DNA of 64,000 nt. Source: Mantamonas sphyraenae. Its lineage: Eukaryota > CRuMs > Mantamonadidae. The DNA is taken from assembly GCA_026936335.1 (NCBI GenBank), contig JAPMXV010000026.1:186001-250000 (forward strand), read 5' to 3'. The notes beneath the pieces were generated by a model. It worked only from the letters and a program-made list of their open reading frames with translations, made no database searches and was not told the DNA's origin. Position numbers and translations under genes: made by a program. Shown piece after piece: positions 29,951 to 44,900 of the stretch; position 1 is the first letter of the stretch, and each line of letters begins with the position of its first letter.

Positions 29951-32900
29951 ATGTTTCATCCAGCTAGACAGTCAACACGCCACAATATGCCAGTGGTGGT
30001 GGTGGTGCTGGTTGTGCTGACATGGTGCGCATGGGCGACGGGCGCAAACGCCTTTTCGGTTGACGCGGTGCAGGGCACAAGTGGCCTGCCCGCAGGAGGC
30101 AATCTGGTGACGATCTTTGGCAGTGGGTTCACTGCCACAGGGAACCAGCGTTGTCGATTTGGACAAAACGACGCATACAAAGTGACACCAGCGTCGTTGA
30201 ACGCGTCGCAGATTGTGTGCCAACAGCCGGCTCTTCCTGCCGGCGTGGCCAAATCGTACCTGCTGGAGGTGACTCTGGACGGGACAAACTACATCACGGC
30301 AGGCGACTACTGGACATACAGTGAGTTGGAGGCAGTTGTGTTTTTTCGGGGCGAAGCAGGTGCGGGTGTCTGCACAGGTGCAGGTTGCCATGCCTGAGCA
30401 AGAGGGACCCGATGGGGATGGAGAGTCGACGTCAGTGGGCGTGCCCTCCTGAGTGGGCGTGTGTGTTTGAGAGTGGTGTGCGGGCAGAACACTGACACTG
30501 ATTTCCGGGTCGAATTTCAGCGACGGCAAGTGTCAAACTCATGCCGGCGGGCCTACAGGGCGATGACCGTCTGGGCAAGAGCATTGCGTTTGACCCTTCG
30601 GGCATGGCGTTCATTGCGAGTGTTTCGCACGAGGACACGGGCAACTCAAACAACGGTGGAGCATGGGGTAAGCGAGGAGCGCGGGGGAGGAGAATTTTGT
30701 TCGTGAGGCGCTGTGGAAACAAGGGCATATATCAGCGCACAGTGACTGACACGGCGCACGGCGCGCATACACCGACAGTGTTTGAGTACAACAGCACAAC
30801 TACTACGTGGGCGAGCAAGGCGTTTCTCAAGCCGTCGGATACGACAGCAAACATGTACACGGGTGAATCAGGTGAGTGAAACTTGCCAAAATCGCCTAAA
30901 CTCGCCCCCTCTGGCAGCATGTGTCTTCAACGCACGCAAATTCCATGAGGGTGCAAGCATTGGGAAATGAGATTGTGTCGATTCGGTACCGCATTGTGTG
31001 TGCGTGGATGTTGCGCTGACACGTTGGACACCTGTGTGCGCAATTGGCCACGGCGCCCCTTCTCCATTCAAAAGTGGGCATGTCCATGACCCACTGTGTG
31101 ATGTGCAGTCGCACACGAAACAGCAACAGAGGGTCGTGCTATGTGTTTCGACGATCAGATTACACGCAGGTGCAGCGGGTGCAGGCGAACAACCCAACGG
31201 ATGGAGACTACTTTGGCATTTCCGTGGGCTTGTTCCACGACACGCTTGTGGTGGGCGCCTATTTGGAGGACTCGGGCGGTTCCAACGCAGGAAACGTGTA
31301 CCTGTTCCACAAGGACCAGGGCGGAACGGACAACTGGGGCCTTGTGCAGCGCATCAACAACGCGGACATTTACCCGGACAACGACCAGCTGGGCCGGTCA
31401 CTGGCAATCCAGCGTGACTTTTTTGTGGCATGCTCGCGAGATGGTGACGGGTTTCGTGGTCTGTGCCAGGTGTATGGGACCACCGCGGCGCAGCGTGTGA
31501 AAATGGTCAAGCTGTGGGCCGAGCCGTCGTACGAGGATCGAGACTACCGGTTTGGGTCATCGGTGGACGCAAGCAGCAAGTACATTGCGGTTGGAGCACG
31601 CGATGGATCTGTGGACTGGGATGGGGCGACGGTGAATGGCGCGGCGTATGTGTTTGAGCGTGTGCCAGCTGGCGTGCCCGAGATGGCAGACACCTGGGGT
31701 CACGTCAAGACGGTGACGTCTACGGATCTCACGACCGGCAGCTACTTTGGCGGTGGCAGGGACGACCAGAACAACAAGGCCATTGGAGTGACAGACTCGG
31801 GCGTTTTGCTGGTCGGCGACTCGGAGCACAACAGCAATCGTGGACGCGCCTACGTGTTTCATAGGGACTACCCCAGCGCGAACCAATGGGGATTGCTGCG
31901 TGTGATTGATGCCGGGGACTCTGGGTCAGGCGACGAGTTTGCCTACGGATTGGCGTTGTCTCCGTTGAGCTTTGCATCGGGGCACGGTTCAACGACGAGG
32001 CTGGCAACAACGCAGGTGCGGTGTATCTGAACCACCCGCAGTGTCCCACAGGCTCATGCCTGGACCTTGTGTCGTTGCACTGTCGCACGTGCAACGTGGA
32101 CATTGTCGAGGTGACGCCGAACGCGGCACCGGTTACCGGGGGCACGAGCATCACAGTGCGTTCGGGTCACTTCCACGGCGCCAACCAAGTGCGCATCGGC
32201 AGCATGACCATGTCATGCACTCCGTCAGGCAACCAGGTGCTCGTGTGCACAACGTTGGGCGGGGTGAGTGCAGATCAAACCGGTGTGACACACACGCCGC
32301 GCGTGGCTCAGTCCGGAACCAGCAATGTGACGGTGCCCTTTGCACCAACGTTCCACTTTTACGATGTGGCGGCGCTGAACATGGCGCTGGACAACAGTGC
32401 CGGGTCGACGGACGGCGAGGCGACGCTGCGTGTGACAGGCACGGGCCTGCCTGTGGGTACACACAGCGCACGATGCAGGCTAGGAGGAGACAACACATTG
32501 TTGGGTATGGTGGAGGTAGTGAGCGCGAGCGAGGCGTTGTGTTACACGCCTGCTGCGACGGCGGCCAATCGCACCGTGGAAGTTGCACTGGACCAGCAGC
32601 ATTGGGTCACAGTCGGGTACTTGGACACACGATCTGTGAGCACGCAAGATCTGAGCATGCCGGGTGTGCAGGATGGCGACCGGTTCGGCAGCTGTCTTGC
32701 GTTTTCGGACGAGTATGCGTTTGTGGGTGCGGAAGAGGACGATTCGGATTACGGGTCGGTGCAGGTGTACAAACAGGATGTCGGGACGGGCGAGTGGACG
32801 TTTGTGAAGAAGCTTCAGGCGCCCATTGTGGTGGCTACAGGTCGGTTTGGCGCGTCGTGTGCAGCGCAGTCGGGATGGCTGGTTGTGGTTGCCCGTTCTT

Positions 32901-35900
32901 CGCAGGAGGTGTTCTTTTTCGGCCGCCACGTGGGCGGTACGGATAACTGGGGCATGTTCAAGCGGGAGAGCGTGGGTACCATGACAACGGGCCAGCTGGG
33001 GAACGAACAGGTTTGGATGTCTGAGGACTATTTCATTGTGGGCGACAACGGAGTCGACTTTCCTGGGAAGAACGACGTGGGACGCGCATACCTGTACTCG
33101 CGTCATGCGGGTGGCACAGACACATGGCGCAAGGTGTTGACCATGGACTCGCCGATTCAAGAGGCGGGCGAGCTTATGGGTCGCGGAGTGACGGTGAGCA
33201 CAAACGGCCTGTGGGCAGCGGCAGGCACCGATCGCACAATTGGAGGCACAACCGACTCTGGAGGTGCGTACGTGTGGGAGCGAGTGTCCAAGAACATCAC
33301 AGACGAAGAATGGGCGTACTCGACGTTTGTGGAACCGTTGGTGCGCGAGGCAAACAGGGAGACTGGTCGAGTCCTTGCGGCCTCGGACATCCACCTGTTC
33401 ATGTCGCGCTACGAGTCGAACCGAGGCGACGTGGTTGTATTTGAACGCAAGGCGGCGGGCACCTGGGTGCAGCATCGCGTACTGAAGGTGAAAGACAACG
33501 AGCGTGCTGACAATGTTGGACAAGCGCTGGCGTACACCAACGGAGTGCTGGTTGTAGGTTCACCGCTGTCAGATTATGATGACACGGCAGACACGGGTCG
33601 TGTGGACCTGTTTGGGCGCAACTACGGCGGAAGCAACTACTACGGCCACATGCGCACGCTGTTTCGCAGCAACATCCAGGCGAGCCGGCGTCAGGGCTAC
33701 CGCGTGGATGTGGCATGGTGGGGAGACGTACTGACGGCCAACGAAGACTACAACACGCAGCGGGGTCTTGTGACGGCGTTGGTACCGCGTTGCACAGGGT
33801 TCGAAGGCGCAGGAACCGGAAGACGGTATTGCTGGAACATGACGCGATGGGTGTGTGAGCCGTGTCGGTACGGAGTGGAGCGTGTGGAGGCAGCCGTGGT
33901 CGATGGCGGCCAGGCGTCGGAGCTCGTTATGCACGGGCGAGGTTTGCTGAATGCTGCGAGCGGCGGTCGTGTGACGATGCGCAACGGAGCAACCGTGCAC
34001 ACGTTGGCTTGCACGGCCACGCAGGATTCGCTGACGATGACGTGCGCCACACCAAGTGTGCCGTTGGGCAGTGTGTGGACTGTGGACGTGGCCGGGTCGT
34101 GGTCGTCGCCGTTCAACGTGACGGCGGTGGTAAAGGCGACTCAGGTGCAAACCAATGCGTTTGGCACGGGCAGGGTGCACGGCGGACCTGTCATCCAGCT
34201 GACGGGCAACAACATGGCAGACACGGGCGCCGTACGGTGCCGCGTGCTGGACCCGAGCAGCGGGCGATCGCTGGTGCTGGAAGGGCGCTACACAGGTGCA
34301 GGTACGGCCGAATGCGTGAGCGGAGTGGGCGGGTTGGCCGCAGGTCGCTACACACTTCAGTTTGCGCAGGGAGGCACTTACAGCACTGTGTCGACCTCAT
34401 TTGCCATTTACGAGGACTTTGCGCTCCCGCTGCCGCTGGACTCGAGCGTGGAGGCCGACTGGCGTGTGGGCGAGAGTCTGGCCATTGGTGAGAATGTGCT
34501 TGCAGCGGGAGCGCCCGTTGCAACGTCGTCGGACTATGGCGAAGTGCACATCTACACACGTTTGCAGACGCAGCCGTACTCGTTTGTGTTTACGAAGCGC
34601 CTTCTGCCGCCGCAAAACCAGAACGACAACGAGTTTGGACGTGCAGTGGCCACCACGGACGACTTTTTGTTTGTGGGCGAACCGAGGTGGAACACACGTA
34701 CGGGACGGGCCCACTTTTACGCACGACATCACAACGGCGTGCCAAATTCGTTTGGCTTGGTACGCACAGTGACGTCGGACGTACAGGCGACTGACAACTA
34801 CTTTGGACGCAGCCTGGCGGTGAACCCGACGTGGGACCGCTTGGTCATCAGCGAGTATCGTACCAACGGCAACCGCGGGCGTTTTCACGTGTTTGAGCGC
34901 AACGCCGGCGGCCTCGACAACTGGGGCCGCGTGACCATCATGGAACCGGACAACACCATGCCCAATGGCTTCCTTGGCTACGGATCGCCAGGTGTGGCGT
35001 TGTACGATGACATGATGCTTGCTGGCGCGTACGTGACGAACGTCGAGTCGTACAGCAATGCGGGAAGTGCAGCGTTGTTTCGAAAGAATCAGGGAGGACC
35101 GAACGCATGGGGTCCGATCAAGGTGCTGCGTGCAAACAGCAACCAATTGGGCACAAACGTGTACTTTGGCTACTCGGTGGCACTGAGCAAGAACTACGCT
35201 GTGTGTGGTGCGTACGAAGACGCCACCGGCGCGACCCGCACGGGTGCAGTGTACGTATTCTACCGCGGCACGAACGACGCGTGGGACCAACTGCAGCGCC
35301 TGGAGCGTCCCGTGTCTGCAGAAACCGACCCGCACAACTTTGGTGAGGCGGTGGCTGTGCACGAGCGTCCAGATGGCGCGGTGATGGTCATTGCGGGCGA
35401 ACCGGAGCGCGACGGCCAGGAGAACGACCGCTACTCGTTGCGCGAGGGAGGCGTGTTTGCATACGGAAACACAGTGAAGGGAGGCGCGTTGACTCTGATG
35501 CACGCATGGTATGCATCTGTGCCGGCCACAGACCAGCGCTTGGGCAACATTGTGGCTGTTTCGCGAACGGGGGTACTTGCAGCGGGGGCGTACCTGCTGC
35601 GCGACAACGGGGTCACGAACAAAGGCCGCGTGTACACGCTGACCCACAGGTGTGCAGAGACGTACTGTTGGGACATGTGGAGCAACCGGTGCGCGCCGTG
35701 TGGAGTTGGATTGGAGACAGTGGAACCGGCGGCGGTGCGTGCGGGCACGGGTGTGGTCCAGGTCACTGTGACGGGATACGGTTTTTGGGACAACAGTACA
35801 GTCACGCTGGAGGTGGCTGCAGCGGGCAAGTACAACGTGACAGCGCCATGCACGGTGACCGAGCCGGGCCTGCGGATGGTGTGTGCGCTAAACACATCTG

Positions 35901-38900
35901 AGATCCAAGCCTCGGGCACAGGCGTGGCTCGCATGCCTGGTGCCCAGTATGCGTATGCGTACGGGTATACAGACCCCGTGTTTGGCGCCTTTGCAAACCC
36001 AACGTCGCTGCGCACGTGGAATCCGTCGTCGCCGACGACAGGCGGAGTGACGGTGACCATCTACGGAAACGGATTCTCAGACGCACCCGGAGCCATGTGT
36101 GTGTGGGACAATGCGACATTGTCGGCAACGGTGCAGTACGTGTCCGAGACAGAAGTGCGCTGCCTGACACCAAAACAGGTTGGCCAACCGTACTACGGTT
36201 GGACGACGCTGTATTACACCATCGACGGCGTGTCTTTGGTGTCTGCCGGCGCATTCTACTTCTTCCCCGACCGCGTTTCAGTGTACGAGGGCGACTTTGA
36301 CCAGGATTTGCGCTACGGTCAGGTGGTGGCTGTGGGTCGCGGCGTGATGGTGGCCTCTGCATTCCGCAAGGCATCAAACGCAGGCGAGGCCAAGTTGTGG
36401 TTGGACGACCACAGATGGGTTGCCCAAATTTGCGTATGTCAAGGATCTTGCAGGCACGCCTGCACCCGTTGCCAACGATCGCTATGGTATATCGCTGGCG
36501 GTGTGCTACGACGTGGTCGCTGTGGCAGCTACGTATGCATACGTAAGCGGCAACCGCCAAATGGGACGCGTGTACCTCTTCCAGCGCGACGAAGGCGGTG
36601 CAAACAACTGGGGGCAGTGGCAGACGCTGGAGCACCCCGAGGCACATCTTCTGACCGACCGGTTCTTTGGTCACAAGCTGTCGTGTCGCGGGCCCAACCT
36701 GCTGGCGGTGAACGTGTACCAGGAACGCGGTCCCAACAACGAAGAGCTTGGCGCAGTGTTTATGTACCGTCGCGGTCTGGGCGTGGCTGGAAGGTACGGG
36801 TTGGAACGGCGCATCTTTCCGACATCGCCAAACGCGCGCTACATGGGCAATACGCCCGGAACTGGCCAACGTGGCGTGGATGTGTCGCAAGACGAGACGC
36901 TGTTGATTGTGGGCAACTACGACGCCGACGTGGATGGACAAGCAAACGCTGGAGAGGCGTACATTTTTGGACGCAACGTTGGCGGCCGCTACAACTGGGG
37001 CTCTGTCAAGGTACTGCGACAGGCCACGGCAACCACAAACTTGCAATACGGTTCTTCGGTGAGCATTGGCAGCCAGTACGCGGCTGTGGGCTCGTATGCG
37101 GATGGGGACGGAAAAGTGTTTGTGTACTCTGCGGCGAGCGGGTACAGTCTTGTGCGCACGCTGGTACCACTGACAAACGACGGGCCAAACGACTTTGGCT
37201 TTGATGTGCTGGTGCAAGAGAGCGTGGTCGCGGGCGTGATTTCGACTTTGTGTACGTAGGCGAGCCGTATGCCGATCCAGATGGACAAGCCGATGCAGGG
37301 CGAACATATGTGTTCAGCGACGCCGGAGCAACGATGGATCGTGTGATTGTGACAAACAACTTTGCGGGATCGGATCGATGTGGACGCAACCTGAACGCGG
37401 CCCCGGATGGCCAGCTGGTGGTGGGCTGTTTCGAGAGCAGCGCACAGTCGACGCGAGGCGGACAACTGCTGATCGCGAGTGCGCCATGCCCGGCAGGATA
37501 CTGCTGGGATGAAAAGTCGTGGTCGTGTGGCGTCACATGCTATCCGCATGAGATCCACCTTCCGTCGTCGTATCTGTCGTTGAGTGGATCGAGTGAAATC
37601 GAGATCTTGGGTGCAGGATTCTCAGCAAGCACGACGTCCATGACGGTGAGCAATGGGGCAGTGAACCGCACGGGCTCCTGCAGCGTGGTGAGCGACGTGA
37701 AGCTGCGCTGTGTGTTACCTGCGTTTCCTGTTGCGGGCAAGGTGAACGTGACGTTCAAAGACATGCCGATCCAAAGGGACATGCTGGAGGCAGAGTACCT
37801 TGCTCCGCCGTCCAATCTGGCGACCGACATGCGTGCGGTGACAAGCGTGGGTGGATCGACAGTGACTGTGACAGGCAGTGGCCTTGTGGACACGGGTGTG
37901 GCGACGTGTCGCTTTTCGTCTGCGCAGGGTGAGAAAGCTTGTGGATGCGACGCTGGTGAGTAGTGGGTACATGGAGTGCGTGTCGCCCGTTCTTCCTCTG
38001 GGCACCACGGTGCTTTCATTGAGTTTGGACCGGAACGAGTATGTCGAAGTGCAGAGCATGAGCGTGTTGCTGCAGCAGGCGTTCTATGTGTCGCCCGTGG
38101 CTGGAACCAATGACAACGCTGGCCAAGACGGCGTGTACTCGACAGCCACGGGTATGGTGGTGCCCATTTCCAGGAGCGATGTGCAAGACACCGACCGTGG
38201 TGTGATCGACGTGTATCGGCGCAGCGCAAACCTTTCGCAATCCGAGTTTGAGTTTGTCAAGACGCTGCAGCAACCGGTTGTTGCAAATCAGCGGTTTGGA
38301 TTGACGGTGGGGTTGAGCAGAGACATGCTCGCGGTAGGTCAGTACCAGCTGGACTCGGACGTGCACAACGACGCTGGCGGGGTCTATGTGTACCTGCGGG
38401 ACCACGGCGGCGTGGACAATTGGGGCGAATGGACAATCCTGCGCATCCCCGACGACTCTGGAGGCCACCAGTTGGGCCATCGTGTGGCCGTGGGCGGCGA
38501 CACAGTGTTTGCATCTGCGCCGGGGATGGATTTCGAAAACGCAGGGGACGACGGTGCGTTGTTTGTGTACGATCGACACCTGGGTGGCGAAAACGCATTT
38601 GGACTGTCGACCATTGTGCGTCGTCCGGAGGGCGTGGCCACGTACCACTGGCTGCGGCTTGTGACGGCGTCCATGTCTGGCAATCTGGTCGCAGCGAGCG
38701 ACGCGTACCATGACCACGACGGAACGAACGACGTGGGTCAGGTGACGCTTTTCGGGCGACACCATGGCGGTTGGAACGCATGGGGTAAAATCAAGACCAT
38801 TGTGAGCCCACTGTTGGAGGCATCGACGCTGTTTGCGCGGCACATGGCGGTGACGGATACGGCGCTGGTGGTTGGCACGAACAAACTGCGTGCGTATGTG

Positions 38901-41900
38901 TTTGAGCGCGATCTGGGAGGGGCCAACAACTGGGGGTTGGCAAAGGAGCTGAGCGAGGCCGGAGTGGACACGTGGTACTCGTTTGGCGTGGCGGTGGTGG
39001 ACGACTTTGTGTTTGTGGCATACCCTGCGTACGACACGCCATACAACAACATTGGTGGCATGTATGTGTACCGTCGGAGCACGGGTTACGCGCGAGCGCG
39101 TCTGGTGGAGTCCACAGGCGTGGCAAACGAGTTGGGCATGATGGAACTGACGGCGACTCCATACGGCCAGATTGTGGGCGGCGCACAATCGTATGACGAC
39201 ACGACAAACGACTGGGGTCGTGCGATGCGTGTGACTGGGCTGTGCCCGCCTCCGCAGTGCTGGAACTATGCATCGTGGCAGTGTGGCGCCTGTCCTGTGC
39301 ACGCGATGAAGGTGTACCCGGCGAGCCTGGAGGTGAACGCACCGCAAACGGTCCTTGTGACAGGATACGGATTCTACAAGGCGGTGCACGTGGCAAACGT
39401 GACCGTGGGTGTCGAGTCTGTGAGCGCAAACTGCACGCTGGTGCGTCTGTACGAAAGCGTTCGGTGTGAAGTGCCGGCAGTGGCCACCACTGGCACGGCG
39501 ACTCTGCAGTTTGACATGCCCTTGGGGACGCGACACAGCAACGTGAGCACGGACATGAATGCCCCGACGTTCACGGTGTTTGATGCGCCCAGCAATCTGC
39601 GCAGCAACGTGAGTGCCGTGGACATGGGCGGCGAAAGCTGGGCGGCGGTGTCAGGAAGCGGTATTGTCGACACAGGTGAGGTTGTGTGTGTGCTGGGTAC
39701 AAACACGAGCTACACGTGGCGCGCACAAGTGCTGAGCAGCAGCAGCGTGGTATGTCAGACGCCGCCGGTGCCTGGTCGTTCGGGAACGTACATGCCATTG
39801 CAGCTTTCTCTTAACGGGGGACACCGCAACCACATGGTGAAGTGGGTGTATGTGGGTGTGCGCGGAAAAGCGGGGTTGCTGGACGAGTCACAGGGTACGA
39901 CGACGAACAACGACTATGCAGGCGAGTACGGCGTGCGTGTGACGTCGGATACCATTATGCTGGAACGATACAAGGCGCAGACCAACAAGGGACGCGTGGA
40001 TGTGTGGAAACTGACTGGCGGCGAGTGGAAGTGGTTCAAACAGCTTGACCCTGGAGGAGAGGTGGATGGAGATGCGCAGTTTGGGCGTGCATTGGATGTG
40101 AAACACGACCTGGCCGTGGTGGGCGCCCAACAAGCGGGAACAGCCCGAGGCAAGGCGTTGGTGTACCTGCGCGACGAAGGCGGTACAAACAACTGGGGGT
40201 TCAAGACGGCGTCGACGGGCGGCCATGCCAACGGCGAGCAGTTTGGTGCGGCGGTGTCGATCTCGGACGACACCCAGGACGTGGTTGTGGCTGCACCGGG
40301 TGTGGACCAACCTCTGAGCGACATTGGCCAGTTGGACATCCTGCGTCGATACAGCGGAGGGATGAACGCCTTTGGGGTTGCGTTCCGCGTGGCGAGCAGC
40401 TACCCTGTAAACTCGGCGTCGTTTGGCAGACTGGGCGCAGTTGCATGGTGGGGCAAGACCATCATTGCAGGCGGACCGCTGGCGGATCCGGACGACGTGA
40501 GCAACGCCGGCGTGGCCATGATCCTGGAGCAGGATTACCGCACGATTGACTCGTTTGCAGAGGTTGTGCAAATGCGTTCGCCGACGTTGCAAGCGAACGG
40601 GAACTGCGGATCATCCGTGGCGATCGGGGCGGACGTGGCGGCCATGGGTTGTTCCGGGTATGACGTGGACAGCGCCACGAATGCGGGCATTGTGGTGGTG
40701 TACACACGCGGTGGCGAGGGTGAGGTGGACTGGACGTACAGACGCACGCTGTACAGCAGCAACAAGGCAGCAAACGACAATTTTGGGTTCAGCGTGGCGG
40801 TGAGCGTGCAGGCTTCGGACACGTACGTGGTTGTTGGCGCGCCTTTGGAGGAGCACGACAAGTGGACGACCATCATTGACAACGAAGGCTCCGTGTATGT
40901 GTTTGGGCGCAACCGAGGTGGTGCGAATGCGTTTGGCCTTGTGCGCAAGTATGTGCGCAGTCTGTCGGTGCAGTGGGGTGCAACGCGGTTTGGCAGTCAG
41001 GTTGCCGTGGACAATGCGGGCCTGTTGGTTGCATCGATGCCTCTTCTGGACCTTGTGCCAGGCGAATCGAACCGAGGCGGCGCGTTGGCGGTGACGCTCG
41101 CGTGTCCGGTGGGCACATGCTACGACTTTGATACGGACACATGTGTGGGTACGTGCAGACACCCGATCCAGCACGTGATCCCGGATGGCATGCGGTACGA
41201 CAAGAACACAACGGTGCGTGTGCTGGGCAGCCGCTTCGGCGCAGTTCACCGCGTACAGCTGACCAATGGCACAGCTGCGTTGAACATCACGTGCAACCAA
41301 GTGTCTGGAGGCGAGCTTTCGTGCGTGGTCCCTGCGTATTGCGGAGTGATGGGCAAGGCGTGGATGGATCTGCTGCCAGCGGATGCAAGCTCCGACAACG
41401 GGTTCTCTTCACAGGCGCTGCGTGAGGGTGTGTACACACAGCGTCCAAGTGTTCATCTGTACACAGTGCTGTCGTTGTCACCTGTGACAACAAGCGCATC
41501 GACGGCCGGCGGGACCGTGGTGACCATTGCAGGCGTGAATCTGCCACCGCTGCAGTACGGCTGGTGCCGGTTTGGAAGCGATGCGTTGCTTGCGCGTGCC
41601 GTGGTGGTAAGCAGCACAGAGATACAGTGCCGTGCGCCTGCGGTGGGGGGTGAACAGACGGTGGAGCTGAGCTACAGCGGGGACCGGGTGCACTTTGTGA
41701 CGGTGACGAGTGCGTTTGTGTACTTTCAGCAACAGGAGCTCACGGCGCCGAGCAAGGCAAACAACGACCGGTTTGGACGAGGCGACTGTGGCTTCGAAGT
41801 GGCCGTGTATGGTGCGCCGCGTGACACAACGACAGATGCGGGCCGTGCACTGGTGTTTGGACGTGCGAGCAGCACGGACAAACTTTGGGGCACGGCGACG

Positions 41901-44900
41901 CAAGAGTTGACGAGTGTGGCCACGGGACCAGAGTGGCGGAACTTTGGGCGCGAAACACGGCTGGAGCACGACATGTTGGTCGTGAACGGGCGCGACGGAA
42001 TCGAGATCCGGTACAGGCACGCGCAAGGGATGGTGGACTCGTGGGGAGTTGTGCAGACGCACATGGGCGGCACAGACGTGTCGTACGGCATGGTGGCGGA
42101 CATGACGGAGAATTGGTTGGTCGTGGGCGCAGCGGACGACGGGACGCTCGCCACAAATGCCGGTCGAGCGTATCTGTACGGACGCAACGTGGGCGGGCGC
42201 AACAACTGGGGTCTGCACCGCGAGATGGTACCTACTGGAGAATCGGTGGCGCAAGACTTGTTTGGGCATGCGGTGTCGATTTCGGACAAGTACATGATTG
42301 TGGGTGCGCACCAGGGTGACCAAATCGAAAGCGGCCGCGGTGTGGCGTACATGTATGAGGTGGACAAGGGGGGCGACGACAATTGGGGCTTTGCCCGGTT
42401 CCTGCAGCCGAGTGTGATGCACACATCGAGTGCGTTTGGGTTCAGCACGGCAAACAACGACGAGTTTGTGGCAGTGGCGGATCAGCAGGGTGCATTGGTG
42501 CGTGGTGGAACTGCGGTGGGCAGCGTGTCTGTGTTTACGCAGAACAGCACAACCAAGGCGTGGTTCGAGCAGACGCGACTGTTTGCAGACGACGGGTCAT
42601 CGGACGACGCGTTTGGCCAGGTTGTGGCCATGGTAAGGTCGACCGGTGTGATTGTAGTGGGTGCGCAGAATCACGACACAGGTGCTGGAAACAGTGGTGC
42701 CTTGTACGTCTTCCGATACGATCGTGGCACTAGCTCGTGGGTGCAAAAGGCAATGCTGAAGCCTGCATCGCCAGAGACAAACGGACGCCTGGGCCTGCGC
42801 CGCACCGTGGGACTTTCGGAGACGTGTTTGATGGGTGGGCAGATTTTTGCCGACAGCGGTGGATCCGACCGTGGCAAGGTGGACTCGATGTCCATCTTTT
42901 GCCCGCATCCACAGTGCTTCTCGACAGAAGCCATGTCGTGCGGGCCGTGCACGTTTGGCATTGTGCGGATCCGTCCAAATGGCCTGCCTGTGGCCAAGAA
43001 CGGGACGATCGTGCTTGTGGGGGGCAACTTCCGTGCGGATGCGCCGGAGGTGAGCAACGTGATGCGTGTACGGCTGGCGTCGGGCACAGAAGTGGCATGC
43101 AACGTGCTGAGTTCGGACTATGCCAACTGCAGCGTGCCCAGTGGAGCGGCAGTGTCCCAGGGCGGCATCCAGTTTACCAACTTTTCGATGGCGGCTGAGT
43201 ACGTGCCGGCTACGTTTTTCCACTACGACGCTCAGGTGCACAGTGTGCGTGCGTGGCATGTGCCGCACAGTGGCGACTCCCAGATTGTGTTGCAGGGCAG
43301 CGGGTTCATGGACACCGGCACGGGAGTGTGCAGGTTCAATGGGAGCGAGACTTCGGAGACGAGGCTGCGTTTTGTAAACTCCAGCACGGTGTACTGCCAC
43401 ACACGTGGCAGTGGCGTGTACGCAGTGGGCCAAACAGTGCAGTTGGAGGTGTTGCTGAACGGGCAAGACGCGCTGTACGCAGGGAACGTAACCGTGGTTG
43501 CAGACAACGGAACGTTTGCTCAAAGTGGTTTGGGCTCAAGCGTTGCTGTCGAGGCGACGGGAGGCGTGTGGGCAGCTGTGGGCAAAGCGAGCGAAGCAAC
43601 GCAGGGACGCGTGCGCACATACACGTACGACGCTGGAACGGCGTCATGGCAGCTTGCACAGACACTGGCACCTGGCAGTGACACGGTGCGCGAATTTGGC
43701 CATGCGGTCAGCATGGATGGAGGTGTGTTGGCAGTGGGTGCGCCTGGTGCCGATGGAGGCAGCGTCCATGTGTTTAAACGCACGTCGGATGCCATTGTGG
43801 GCAACGAAGAGATGTTGCGCATGAACAACACAAGTGCATTCGGCAAGGCAGTCGCTGTGTCGCGCGGTTCGTTGGCTGTGGCGTCGCAAGACTCGGTGTG
43901 GATGTACGAGCAACCGGGTGGGTATGGCATGCACCCATGGAGCCACACACGTCGTTTGGCTCTGCGTGCATCCGCCGTCGCATTGGCGGATGGCAAGACG
44001 TTGGCTGTGGCCAATGGCAGCGAAGTGGTGATAGCGGAGCGTGACCATGGTGGATTGTCACGATGGGGTCAGGTACAGCGCTTGAATGCTGGCGGAGTGG
44101 TGAGTGCTTTGTCTTTGTCGCGGCACTATTTGGCTGTAGGTGTGATGGAGCAGAATCGCGTTCTTCTGTACAAGTACAGCGGATCGTTTGTGTTGCTGCG
44201 CAACATGACATCCACCGAGGACGGATATGGCAAGCACGTGAGCTTGAACAGCGGTGAGAGTGCGCTTGCAGTGACTTGTACGTCGGCTGTGGTGGTGCAC
44301 GCTCGTGCATATGTGTCGCGCGACAATGTGATGGCGCAGGATGGATGGGAGGCGCTGCGCACCGTGGGTATGGACGCGCATGACGGCGGACAGGCTGTGC
44401 TGGGTTCTTCGCTGCTGAGCACCGGGCGATGGAAGACACCGGTGTGCCCAGGCAACGAATACTTTGCATATGAGCGGTGGACATGTGCCGCAAGTGACGC
44501 AACGCCGATGACAGTGCGTCCCGAAACTGTGCCTGTGGAAGGAGGAGCCGGCGCATTTGTGCTGCTTTACGGGCGACAGGTGGAAAGTGTGGGTTCGTTG
44601 ACAGTGTCGCGCGGGACGTGGTCGTCGACGGCTGGGTCGTGCGCACAAGTGAACGCTTGGACACTGAACTGTACCTTGCCTGCACTGGGCAGCGGCCCAG
44701 GCGAGTACCGTCTGCAACTGGCAGGCGTCGCCGGAGCAAACGTGACCGGGTTTGTTTCGCCCACCGGGTTGAGCACAGACACACGCACGGTACCCACACA
44801 TGCGTACGGGCAGACAGAAGTGTATGTGAGCTCGGTTGGTGCGATTGGGAACACGTCTGCGGATGCGGTGGTGTGCAGATACGCCGGGCAAAGTCAGTGG

